From an uncultured SAR86 cluster bacterium (lineage in GTDB: Bacteria > Pseudomonadota > Gammaproteobacteria > Magnimaribacterales > D2472): a DNA stretch of 64,000 nt. Location: the NCBI GenBank assembly GCA_902632555.1, contig CACPCZ010000003.1:5001-69000 (forward strand), in the 5' to 3' direction. The position numbers were made by a program, and so were the translations under genes. Shown here piece by piece: positions 8,399-15,554 of this stretch. Each line of letters starts with the position of its first letter. Positions within the stretch are counted from its first letter, which is position 1. The notes under the pieces were generated by a model that saw only the letters and a list, made by a program, of their open reading frames with translations, did not search any database and was not told the DNA's origin.

Positions 8399-8647
8399 GG
8401 CTCTTGGAAAATCTAAATTAAATTTATTTGAAGGTATAAATCTTAAAAATAAATTTGATAAGTATTTAATCTGGTCAAAACTATCTTTAGTTTTTGTCGC
8501 TTCAATTTTGACATCAACATTTTCTTCACATGCATTACATTCTGTAAAATATTCTGAAGAAATATGATCGTGGTGATCAATAAAATCATGAATTGCTATA
8601 TTGACAATAAAGAATACTGATACAAATAAAATTAATTTATTTTTCAT
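8384..8647 (-). CDS. Small secreted His/Cys-containing protein upstream of the TonB receptor
   Basis: This 87-residue protein has a hydrophobic N-terminal segment (KNKLILFVSVFFIVNIAIH) and then HDFIDHHDH and CNAC (Cys37, Cys40), a plausible metal-binding patch. It ends in RAPPLN. I do not recognise the family with certainty. Short exported proteins with an RAPP-type end occur beside metal-related receptors, a resemblance from memory only. The start overlaps the alcohol dehydrogenase end by 11 bases and has no clear ribosome site, so it is probably translated by coupling. Its last codons form one arm of the predicted helix at 8344-8398, so it could also act as a leader peptide. Confidence 0.7.
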   Translation of the reverse strand: MKNKLILFVSVFFIVNIAIHDFIDHHDHISSEYFTECNACEENVDVKIEATKTKDSFDQIKYLSNLFLRFIPSNKFNLDFPRAPPLN

Positions 8648-9698
8648 GAGTCAAGCATACTAGACCAGAAATTTTTCCATTTTTCAAGTCATCTAATGTT
8701 TCAGTTGCTTTAGATGCATGTCTTACCTCAACATCAACATTTTCAATTTTACCTTCTCTAACTAGTGACATTAGTTCATCCATTTCTTGAAGACTTCCAA
8801 GATAAACGCCTGTAATAGTTCTTGCCATTAAAGTAATCATGGGCAGTTGAACTGTTGTTTGACCACCAATTAGACCAACCATGACATATGTACTTCCTCT
8901 TCTTACACCAAACAAACCTGCTGCAAATTCATAAGAGGATGCTGAACCTACGTAATCTATGACGCTAGAAGCACCTCCATTAGTTAATTCAACTATTTTT
9001 TGAGCAGCATTTTCATGATTAGAATTTATAACTGCTTTGGCACCATTTTTATATGCAATTTCAAGTTTCTTATCGTCAATGTCAACTACAATAGGATTGA
9101 TAGAATACGCTGCTTGAATAATTTGTAGAGCCAAAGATCCAAGACCACCAGCACTAATTATTACTACAGAATCGTCTCCTTTTTTTAAGTTAGCTTTTTT
9201 TAATGCGCTATATGCCGTTAAACCTCTGCAAGCATAGCTTCCTGCAACTTCATCAGGTGTATCACCAGCATCAAAGAGATACTTTGAATCTGGAACTAAA
9301 ACATATTCGGCATAGCCTCCATTTACATTTACGCCTAAATTTTGAGTGATCATTGGAGAACAGTAATGCTCTCTGCCATTGAGACACTCATTACATTCAC
9401 GACAACCTATCCAAGGATAGGCCACATATTTTTTTCCAACTTCTATATCTTTAACACCATCACCTATTTCAACAACTTCACCATAAATTTCATGGCCCAT
9501 TGCAATTGGTTCGGGCAAAGGCAATGGAAGTTTTGCATCACCTCCTAAATGAAAAAAACCTTCATGAATGTGAACATCTGTATGACATACACCACATGCT
9601 ACAGTTTTGAGCAAAATTTCATTTTTTCCTGGAGATGGCTTATCAATTTCTACTTCTTGAAGAGGCTTACCATTTTCTACTAGTTGAAACGCTTTCAT
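8637..9698 (-). CDS. Zinc-dependent alcohol dehydrogenase (MDR superfamily)
   Basis: This 353-residue medium-chain dehydrogenase interconverts an alcohol and an aldehyde or ketone with NAD(P). Catalytic zinc ligands are Cys38 (ACGVCHTD) and His69-Glu70 (AMGHE). Structural zinc ligands are Cys99, 102, 105 and 113 (CRECNECLNGREHYC). The Rossmann segment is ISAGGLGSLALQ near 180, with an acidic residue (VVDIDD) after the second strand suggesting NAD preference. The substrate cannot be told. It is first in the run leading to the His/Cys peptide and TonB receptor. The enzyme itself needs zinc, which may or may not explain the grouping. Confidence 0.9.
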   Translation of the reverse strand: MKAFQLVENGKPLQEVEIDKPSPGKNEILLKTVACGVCHTDVHIHEGFFHLGGDAKLPLPLPEPIAMGHEIYGEVVEIGDGVKDIEVGKKYVAYPWIGCRECNECLNGREHYCSPMITQNLGVNVNGGYAEYVLVPDSKYLFDAGDTPDEVAGSYACRGLTAYSALKKANLKKGDDSVVIISAGGLGSLALQIIQAAYSINPIVVDIDDKKLEIAYKNGAKAVINSNHENAAQKIVELTNGGASSVIDYVGSASSYEFAAGLFGVRRGSTYVMVGLIGGQTTVQLPMITLMARTITGVYLGSLQEMDELMSLVREGKIENVDVEVRHASKATETLDDLKNGKISGLVCLTHEK

Positions 9699-9744
9699 GA
9701 CTTTATATTGTTTTTTGTAGATTATAGATTATATTATTGTAGTT
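9699..9744. promoter_or_regulatory. Divergent promoter region between alcohol dehydrogenase and amidohydrolase
   Basis: Only 46 bases separate the two divergent starts. Minus-strand TATAAT boxes occur twice, seven bases apart (9721-9726 and 9728-9733). On the plus strand TTGTTT (9708-9713) and TATATT (9730-9735) are 16 bases apart. The plus start site would then fall within a few bases of the amidohydrolase ATG at 9745, which has no ribosome site. I see no clear Zur or Fur palindrome. Confidence 0.45.
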
Positions 9745-11133
9745 ATGACCAATTCTAAAAAAATTTCATTTGTTCTTTTTGTTTGTTTTTTTTCGACGCT
9801 ATTAAGATCTGAAAGAGAGCCATTTGAATCAACATATATTGCTCTTCCAGCTGAGAAAATTTTGATTCAAAATGCTAATGTTTATGATGGAGATGGAAAC
9901 GAATTTTCAAACACAGACATCCTAGTTCAGGATGGAAAAATTGTAGCAATTGGTACCGATCTTCCTGCAACAGATGATTTTAAAATTATTGATGCATCGA
10001 ACAAATGGGTGACGCCTGGCATAATTGACATTCATTCTCATATGGGAGTTTATCCAGCACCAGGTGTCTCAACAAGCTCTGATGGAAATGAAGCTACAAG
10101 TCCAGTGACGGCTGATGTTTGGGCGGAACATTCAATATGGGTTCAAGATCCTCAATATGCACTTGCTCTAACTGGTGGAGTAACTTCTTTTCATATTTTA
10201 CCTGGTTCGGCTAATTTAATTGGAGGAAGAGGGGTCACAGTTAAAAATTTACAGAGAAATACAATTAATTCAATGAAGTTCCCTGATGCACCTCATTCGC
10301 TGAAGATGGCATGTGGTGAAAATCCAAAAAGAGTTTATGGTAACAGAGGACAGGCACCATCAACTAGGATGGGTAATGCAGCAGGCTATAGAAAATCTTG
10401 GATCCAAGCTGAGAGTTATCTTAGGAAGCTAGTTGAATATGAAGAAAAGTCTGATGAAGCAAAAGAGCTAGAGTATGCTCCAAGAAGAGACCTCGAAATG
10501 GAAACATTGGCAGGTGTTTTAAAAGGGGAAATATTAGTTCACAATCATTGTTATAGAGCTGAAGAAATGGCAACAATGATAGATATTGCCAAAGAGTTCA
10601 ATTATAAGATCACCGCTTTTCATCATGGAGTTGAGGCCTATAAAATAGCTGACTTATTGGCTGAAAATGGAATATGTGCTGCTCTTTGGGCAGACTGGTG
10701 GGGATTTAAGCATGAAGCATATGATATGGTTCAAGCTAATATAGCTATTGTAGATCAGGCAAGAAACGGAACTGGTTGCGCAATTGTTCATTCTGACGAT
10801 GCAATTGGAATTCAGCATCTTAATCAAGAAGCTTCAAAAGCATTATCAGCTGGGTTAAGAGCTGGCTTTGATATATCAAAAGCCAGAGCAATGAAATGGA
10901 TAACATCAAATCCAGCCAAGGCTGCAGGTATTTATGATAGAACTGGATCACTTAAAGTCGGCAAAAATGCAGATGTAGTGGTTTGGTCTAAAAATCCTTT
11001 TAGTGTCTATGCACTTGCTGAGAAAGTAATTATCGATGGAGCAATTGCCTACGATAGACAAGAAAATATTTTACCGGCTAGTGATTTTGATATTGGGATA
11101 ATATCTCCAAACCGAAACAGGATCGATGAATAA
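9745..11133 (+). CDS. Exported amidohydrolase with complete metal site
   Basis: The protein belongs to the metal-dependent amidohydrolase superfamily (imidazolonepropionase/adenine-deaminase type) and has 462 residues. An N-terminal hydrophobic stretch (KKISFVLFVCFFSTLL) suggests export. The composite strand domain begins ILIQNANVYDGDGNEF. Metal ligands are present: HSH at 97-99 after TPGIIDI, HNH near 271, HHG near 290 and HSDD near 343. C-terminal NPAKAAGIYDRTGSLKVGKNADVVVW is typical of the family. The substrate is unknown; a secreted dipeptidase or cyclic-amide hydrolase is possible. The downstream paralogue overlaps it by eight bases, so the two are probably made together. Confidence 0.88.
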   Translation: MTNSKKISFVLFVCFFSTLLRSEREPFESTYIALPAEKILIQNANVYDGDGNEFSNTDILVQDGKIVAIGTDLPATDDFKIIDASNKWVTPGIIDIHSHMGVYPAPGVSTSSDGNEATSPVTADVWAEHSIWVQDPQYALALTGGVTSFHILPGSANLIGGRGVTVKNLQRNTINSMKFPDAPHSLKMACGENPKRVYGNRGQAPSTRMGNAAGYRKSWIQAESYLRKLVEYEEKSDEAKELEYAPRRDLEMETLAGVLKGEILVHNHCYRAEEMATMIDIAKEFNYKITAFHHGVEAYKIADLLAENGICAALWADWWGFKHEAYDMVQANIAIVDQARNGTGCAIVHSDDAIGIQHLNQEASKALSAGLRAGFDISKARAMKWITSNPAKAAGIYDRTGSLKVGKNADVVVWSKNPFSVYALAEKVIIDGAIAYDRQENILPASDFDIGIISPNRNRIDE

Positions 11134-12421
11134 GATGAAACATTACACATCAAACTTTCTTTTTTGTTTGGCATTCTCTTTAACAATTACTGTTTTTTCA
11201 TTTGATATTAAAGCAGAAAGCATATTGATCAAAAATGTAACCATTCTTGATGGGATTAACAATGAGCCATTTGTTGGTAATGTTTTGATAGATGGAGATC
11301 GTATTAAGAGGGTTTCTTCCTCAAATTTGCAGGGTGACTTTGTGATAGATGCTTCTGGAAAAATTCTCACACCCGGAATAATTGCTACAGATACTGAGAT
11401 TGGAATTGTGGAAATTGGTGCCTTAAGCGTTACCAGAGATGATTCTGGAAAAATGTATAAAATTGGTTTTAGTATATTTGATGCCTTTAATCCAAATTCA
11501 ACACTAATACCTTGGAATAGATCAAATGGCATAACTTCAACTTTGACTCTTCCTCAAAATACCTCAAGCCCAATAGGCGGCCTGGGTTCATACTTTGTTT
11601 TAGATAGCAAGCTTCAAGTCACCGGATTGAGAGATATGGTAATGATAGGAAGGGTTGGAGGAAGCAGTAATAGATCAAGAGCTGAACACTTTGCTCAAAT
11701 TGAAGACCTTTTAATACTTGCAAAATCTTTGACAAAAAGTGATATAAGTTCTGACTTGGAATTATCAGACCTTATAGATGATTGGTCTGTATCAGACGCA
11801 ATGAATCTCCATCCAAGAGATTTAAGGGCGTTATATGAGTTAGTAAATAATAACCTTCCATTAATTATGAAATCAAATAGGGCTTCTGATTTATTAAAAT
11901 TAATCGAACTAAAAAATAAATATAATTTAAATATGATTATCATGGGTGCTCAGGAGGCAGGTTTAGTTGCTGAGGAAATTGCTAAAAGCCAAATACCTCT
12001 AATTATAAATCCTATTAATAATATTCCTGGATCATTTGACGAACTAGCTTCAAATATAAACATGGCACAAAGATTAGAAGAGGCAGGAGTTAAGTTGATG
12101 TTTAATGCTCCTCGTGATCATAATTACCACTTAATAAGGCAAGGCGCCGGTGTTGCTGTTGCAAATGGCATGAGTTATGCAGGTGCCATAAAAGCCCTAA
12201 CATCTACTCCTGCAGATACTTTTGGAATTTCAGGAAAAGGTACAATCGAGCCTGGAAAGATTGCTGATTTGATAATTTGGGATGCTGACCCACTAGAGCC
12301 ATCTTCAATGCCGGACTATGTGTTTATAAACGGTGAGAATATAGATCTCACAACCAGATCTTCAAGACTTAGAGATAGATATACAAAAAAATTGAACGAA
12401 CCGGTTACTTACAGAAATTAA
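11126..12421 (+). CDS. Amidohydrolase-like paralogue lacking metal ligands
   Basis: This 431-residue protein has a signal peptide, the same opening strand pattern as its neighbour (ILIKNVTILDGINNEP) and the same ending (GTIEPGKIADLIIWDADP). Every metal position I can align is changed. LTPGIIATDTEI replaces TPGIIDIHSH. KSN stands for HNH and MGAQ for FHHG, and NAPRDHN lies where HSDD is expected. It is therefore probably not a hydrolase on its own and may be a structural or regulatory partner of the upstream enzyme. The start overlaps the upstream stop by eight bases; a second Met at 11135 is an alternative. Its end overlaps the convergent micro-ORF at 12418. Confidence 0.85.
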   Translation: MNKMKHYTSNFLFCLAFSLTITVFSFDIKAESILIKNVTILDGINNEPFVGNVLIDGDRIKRVSSSNLQGDFVIDASGKILTPGIIATDTEIGIVEIGALSVTRDDSGKMYKIGFSIFDAFNPNSTLIPWNRSNGITSTLTLPQNTSSPIGGLGSYFVLDSKLQVTGLRDMVMIGRVGGSSNRSRAEHFAQIEDLLILAKSLTKSDISSDLELSDLIDDWSVSDAMNLHPRDLRALYELVNNNLPLIMKSNRASDLLKLIELKNKYNLNMIIMGAQEAGLVAEEIAKSQIPLIINPINNIPGSFDELASNINMAQRLEEAGVKLMFNAPRDHNYHLIRQGAGVAVANGMSYAGAIKALTSTPADTFGISGKGTIEPGKIADLIIWDADPLEPSSMPDYVFINGENIDLTTRSSRLRDRYTKKLNEPVTYRN

Positions 12422-12498
12422 TTATCTTTATTTTTCACTACCCAAATAAGCAAAACAATTAAAATAATATTACCGATTACGTACGTAGTTAGATCCAT
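12418..12498 (-). CDS. 26-residue predicted membrane peptide
   Basis: The ORF reads MDLTTYVIGN, a hydrophobic stretch IILIVLLIWVV and a charged end KNKDN, giving one membrane helix. The ATG follows directly on the stop of the 43-residue ORF upstream, a junction typical of translational coupling. The stop overlaps the end of the convergent amidohydrolase-like gene. No family is recognised. Support comes from its arrangement and membrane topology only. Confidence 0.45.
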   Translation of the reverse strand: MDLTTYVIGNIILIVLLIWVVKNKDN

Positions 12499-12630
12499 TT
12501 ATTTATAAGCATTTACAATTAGAAAAATTACAAGAGTGAGATAGATTCCAATATATAAAATTTGACCAAATCTGAAATCTTTTTTTAACAGTGCGTCTTT
12601 TTCTTCTTTTGATATGTTTTCTTCATTCAT
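12499..12630 (-). CDS. 43-residue predicted single-pass membrane protein
   Basis: The ORF has a charged N-terminal half (MNEENISKEEKDALLKKDFR) and one hydrophobic helix (ILYIGIYLTLVIFLIV), ending NAYK. An AAGGT ribosome site lies about five bases before the ATG. It is followed immediately by a second tiny membrane ORF. The pair resembles small accessory subunits of membrane complexes in general design, but I do not recognise the family. It partly fills a stretch between 12422 and 12787 that would otherwise hold no gene. Confidence 0.5.
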   Translation of the reverse strand: MNEENISKEEKDALLKKDFRFGQILYIGIYLTLVIFLIVNAYK

Positions 12631-12775
12631 AATTTACCTTTTGCATCCTTAATTTTTTAAACTAGCATTACTTTTATGTTTTGATCTTATGCACCTATAA
12701 ATGCTATATCAAAATTTATGTTTTGTCAGATTTTAAAAGTTAAAGATTTTAATATTATATAAAATATTTAAATAC

Positions 12776-12781
12776 TATAAT
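12776..12781 (+). promoter_or_regulatory. -10 element abutting a GTG start
   Basis: A perfect TATAAT ends six bases before the GTG start at 12788, so transcription would begin at or beside the start codon. I see no good -35 box. The 145 bases before it (12631-12775) are AT-rich, with no other signal I can support. Confidence 0.45.
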
Positions 12782-12787
12782 GAAGGG

Positions 12788-13177
12788 GTGAAAAAATTTA
12801 CTTTAATTATTTTGTTTGGATTGGTTTCCTGTAATTCGTCTGAAGAGGTAAAAAATATGGCACCTGATTTCGGATATCATGTTGATAGAATTGCTAATGT
12901 TGCTGAAGGGCAAATTGTAATAGGAACCTATACTGCAACAGTTCAAGATGAGAGTACAATTTCTTATTCAACATCCAATACAGATATGACAATATCATCA
13001 GAAGGCGAACTTTCTTTTTTAGTTGAACCAGACTTTGAAGAACAAAATGAGTATCTAACTGAGATTACTGCTTCAAATGATGCTGGTTCAGATACAATTA
13101 ATGTTAAAGTTAAAGTAAATGATACTTTGTGTGAGTTAGATACTGCTGCAATTTTTGATTTTTGTTTATTTGAGTAG
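12788..13177 (+). CDS. Putative lipoprotein with cadherin-like repeat
   Basis: A 129-residue exported protein. After KKFTLIILFGLVSC a lipobox-like LVSC places Cys15 as the lipidated residue, followed by NSSEE. Residues 45-112 or so (ATVQDESTISYSTSNTDM to DTINVKVKVND) look like one cadherin-type beta-sandwich repeat, with its typical alternation and ASNDAGSDT turn. Its function is unknown; adhesion or surface display is possible. It begins with GTG, with AAGGGG directly against the codon and so too close for a normal ribosome site. The next gene follows after eight bases. Confidence 0.7.
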   Translation: MKKFTLIILFGLVSCNSSEEVKNMAPDFGYHVDRIANVAEGQIVIGTYTATVQDESTISYSTSNTDMTISSEGELSFLVEPDFEEQNEYLTEITASNDAGSDTINVKVKVNDTLCELDTAAIFDFCLFE

Positions 13178-13185
13178 AGGTTATT

Positions 13186-13776
13186 ATGAAAAAGTTATTA
13201 TTTGTTTCTTTATTTTTTATTGCAAATGTAAATTCAGATATTGATTTAGGTGAAGATTTTGCTCCGGGTGATCTTGTTACTGCTGATGCATTTAATACAA
13301 AATTTAGTGCCTTGAACGGAGTTGTTGGCGAAATTGTTGATGCTGATTTATTAGGAAATTGGGAGTGTACTTCATACAAAGATTTTGCAGACTCATCTCA
13401 CCTTGCAGAGAATGGAGGAAATGGTCAAGTTGGCAGTGGAAGTTTTTATTCAAATACTGGCACATTAAGTCTCTCAGAAAATGATACCGAATCAAGCCTT
13501 AATTCACCAAAAATTTGGTCAATAGATCGTGATGATGTTATTTTTGATAATGAAGAAATTGAAGAAGATTCAGTCAACCTAAATAGTGGCACGTATTCTA
13601 TTTTAGGAAACACCTTATACTTTTTTACTGTTGGCAATCAAACCTCTATGCCATTTAATATTAAGTTACTAAGCGAAACAAAGATATATCTTAGCCCAAA
13701 CCCTAAATCAGTTAATCTTGGGTATCCAAATCCAAATGTAATTTGCGAAATAATACCCGGATCTGAATCTGAATAA
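13186..13776 (+). CDS. Secreted hypothetical protein
   Basis: A 196-residue protein with an N-terminal signal peptide (KKLLFVSLFFIANVNS). A short motif FAPGDLVTADAFNTKFSALNG follows, of the kind seen near the start of tail-fibre-like or surface proteins. The rest is polar, rich in Asn, Ser, Asp and Glu. Two Cys (in NWECTSY and NVICEII) lie at opposite ends and could form a disulphide. I do not recognise a family. A ribosome site AGAGGT precedes the ATG. It is probably co-transcribed with the lipoprotein gene just upstream and converges on tRNA-Thr. Confidence 0.7.
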   Translation: MKKLLFVSLFFIANVNSDIDLGEDFAPGDLVTADAFNTKFSALNGVVGEIVDADLLGNWECTSYKDFADSSHLAENGGNGQVGSGSFYSNTGTLSLSENDTESSLNSPKIWSIDRDDVIFDNEEIEEDSVNLNSGTYSILGNTLYFFTVGNQTSMPFNIKLLSETKIYLSPNPKSVNLGYPNPNVICEIIPGSESE

Positions 13777-13777
13777 T

Positions 13778-13854
<77 letters not shown>

Positions 13855-13876
13855 AAAGATTTGTATTATATACAAA

Positions 13877-14449
13877 TTATTCGTTTGGGAAAGAGCATCC
13901 TGTTCCACCGATGCCACAATATCCATTTGGATTTTTCGCAAGATATTGCTGGTGATATTCTTCGGCAAGATAATAGTTTTCCAAGTGCTTAATTTCTGTA
14001 GTTATACTGTCTAGTTCATCTGATTTAAAATTATTTTTAATCAATTCACTTTGATAAATGTCTCTAGTTTTCAGAGCGATATCAAGATCCTCTTGATCAT
14101 TAACATATATTAAAGATCTGTATTGTGTTCCAATATCATTTCCCTGTCTCATTCCTTGAGTTGGATCATGACACTCCCAAAAAACTTTTAAAATATCTTC
14201 AAGTTTTAAAATATTTTTGTCATAAATTATCTTAACTACTTCAGCATGATTAGTATTTTTATAACAAACATCCTCATAAGTTGGATTTTCTGTTTCCCCA
14301 CCTGAGTATCCAACAGAGGTCATCAAGACGCCAGATATATCCCAAAATTTTCTCTCAACTCCCCAAAAACATCCAGCACCTAATATTATCTCTTTAGTTT
14401 CTGATGAAAATTTTTGTTCAATAGGAACTTTTTTTACGTAATGAATCAT
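13877..14449 (-). CDS. msrA: Peptide methionine-S-sulfoxide reductase MsrA
   Basis: MsrA reduces the S epimer of methionine sulfoxide in proteins or free amino acid, repairing oxidative damage in the cytoplasm. The catalytic GCFWG motif has Cys27. The SVGYSGG, HAEVVKI and YRSLIY family motifs follow, and the C-terminus YCGIGGTGCSF carries likely resolving Cys residues. The 190-residue length fits a single-domain MsrA without fused MsrB. The ATG directly adjoins the birA stop upstream, so the two are likely co-translated. Confidence 0.96.
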   Translation of the reverse strand: MIHYVKKVPIEQKFSSETKEIILGAGCFWGVERKFWDISGVLMTSVGYSGGETENPTYEDVCYKNTNHAEVVKIIYDKNILKLEDILKVFWECHDPTQGMRQGNDIGTQYRSLIYVNDQEDLDIALKTRDIYQSELIKNNFKSDELDSITTEIKHLENYYLAEEYHQQYLAKNPNGYCGIGGTGCSFPNE

Positions 14450-15193
14450 TTAATAAACTCCTTTAATACTAATTTCACCGCTGTTATATATTTTTACACC
14501 TGTTTCTGTTTTTAAAAGAGCAGACCCATTTTCATCAATATTTTCAAATGTAGCATCCTCAATAGTCTCAGTGTTGTGAATTATTTTAACTTTTTTATTT
14601 ATGTGAACGCAGTATTTTTTCCAATCACTAACCCAATTAGTAATTTTTTTATCATAAGCTTCAATAATCCCATTTACGATATCTGCAATAATATTATTTC
14701 TTAAGTGGTTTATGTTGAACTCTGAGAGATCACCCCACCAGACTTCTTTGCTTTCAATATTAAAATTAATACCAATTCCAATAATAGTTTTTGTATTTTC
14801 TTTGAAAACTTCTTTTTCTAATAAAATTCCCCCAATTTTCTTATTATTTAAAATTATATCGTTTGGCCATTTCAATCCAATAACGCCTTTTTTTGTATGA
14901 TTTGAGAGGACGTTTGCGCACACTATTCCTGTTAGTAAACTTTCAGGGCCATAATTCAATTTTTTTTTAGATGAGAGACTCATGTATATGTTCCCATTAT
15001 CAGGACTGTCCCATTCTTTACCATGTCTTCCTTTTCCTGCAGTTTGTTTTTCAGCAATAATAAGATTAAATTCGTTTTCTATGTTTTTTTTCTTTGATAA
15101 TTCATTTGTTGAATCAATTTCATCATAAATTTCAAGATTTACCCTGTTTTTTGGTAAATTTGCTAGAATTATGTGTTTATTTAGTTCTTTCAA
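14450..15193 (-). CDS. birA: Biotin-[acetyl-CoA carboxylase] ligase, short form
   Basis: This enzyme makes biotinyl-AMP and transfers biotin to the carboxyl carrier protein. The signature GKGRHGKEW lies at residues 53-61, then GNIYMSLS. LKWPNDIILNNKKIGGILLE carries the second substrate loop, and a small SH3-like C-terminal domain ends the protein. At 247 residues it starts just before the catalytic domain (EIYDEIDSTN), so it lacks the DNA-binding winged helix of E. coli BirA and cannot be a repressor in the same way. It is directly followed by msrA. Confidence 0.93.
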   Translation of the reverse strand: MKELNKHIILANLPKNRVNLEIYDEIDSTNELSKKKNIENEFNLIIAEKQTAGKGRHGKEWDSPDNGNIYMSLSSKKKLNYGPESLLTGIVCANVLSNHTKKGVIGLKWPNDIILNNKKIGGILLEKEVFKENTKTIIGIGINFNIESKEVWWGDLSEFNINHLRNNIIADIVNGIIEAYDKKITNWVSDWKKYCVHINKKVKIIHNTETIEDATFENIDENGSALLKTETGVKIYNSGEISIKGVY

Positions 15194-15206
15194 TACAAGA
15201 AATTAG

Positions 15207-15235
15207 TTGACTTAATGTCATTCTAGAACAAAAAT
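15207..15235 (+). promoter_or_regulatory. Probable sigma70 promoter for tRNA-Tyr
   Basis: TTGACT (15207-15212) and AAAAAT (15230-15235) are 17 bases apart. The predicted start falls seven to eight bases before the tRNA 5' end. The -10 box is weak, four of six matches. Confidence 0.5.
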
Positions 15236-15249
15236 AGCATCCTTTGAAT

Positions 15250-15333
15250 GGAGAGGTGGGTGAGTGGTTAATACCAGCAGACTGTAAATCTGCCGCTTCG
15301 GCTACGTAGGTTCGAATCCTACCCTCTCCACCA
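15250..15333 (+). tRNA. tRNA-Tyr (anticodon GUA)
   Basis: An 84-base class II tRNA. The acceptor pairs GGAGAGG with CCTCTCC, the anticodon lies in ACTGTAAAT, and the long variable arm is GCCGCTTCGGCT. The T arm is GTAGG/CCTAC with loop TTCGAAT, and CCA is encoded. It starts the tRNA-tuf block. In many gammaproteobacteria a tRNA-Gly sits between Tyr and Thr; here that gene is missing. Confidence 0.95.
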
Positions 15334-15391
15334 CCGATTTTTACTCATTTTTTCCTAAAAAAACTATACTTAAAATATCTTCTAAAAAAGG

Positions 15392-15420
15392 TTGAGTTTA
15401 TCGCTTTTTAGAGTGATAAT
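15392..15420 (+). promoter_or_regulatory. Sigma70 promoter for tRNA-Thr/tuf with GC discriminator
   Basis: TTGAGT (15392-15397) and GATAAT (15415-15420) are 17 bases apart. ACGCCACC follows at once, nearly the GCGCCACC discriminator of stringently controlled E. coli rRNA promoters. The start would be around 15427, some 25 bases before the tRNA. The 15334-15391 stretch upstream holds nothing else I can name. Confidence 0.75.
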
Positions 15421-15451
15421 ACGCCACCAAAAATAGGATGCTTATGAACGG

Positions 15452-15526
15452 GCTCATATAGCTCAGCGGTAGAGCACTTGCTTGGTAAGTAAGAGGTCAC
15501 CGGTTCAAGTCCGGTTATGAGCTCCA
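15452..15526 (+). tRNA. tRNA-Thr (anticodon GGU)
   Basis: A 75-base cloverleaf with acceptor GCTCATA/TATGAGC, anticodon stem CTTGC/GTAAG around loop TTGGTAA, T arm ACCGG/CCGGT and encoded CCA. It reads ACC and ACU. It is transcribed just ahead of tuf, as thrT is ahead of tufB in E. coli. Confidence 0.96.
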
Positions 15527-15554
15527 TTAATAACAATTTTAGAGAGGCATAAAA

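Noticed and set aside
9721..9733. Repeated ATTATAG as a Zur or Fur operator
   Set aside because: It is a direct repeat of promoter-like TATAAT, lacks dyad symmetry and matches neither consensus.
12780..12791. Three-codon upstream ORF (ATG AAG GGG TGA) overlapping the lipoprotein GTG
   Set aside because: The ATG overlaps the -10 box, so it is unlikely to be in the transcript.
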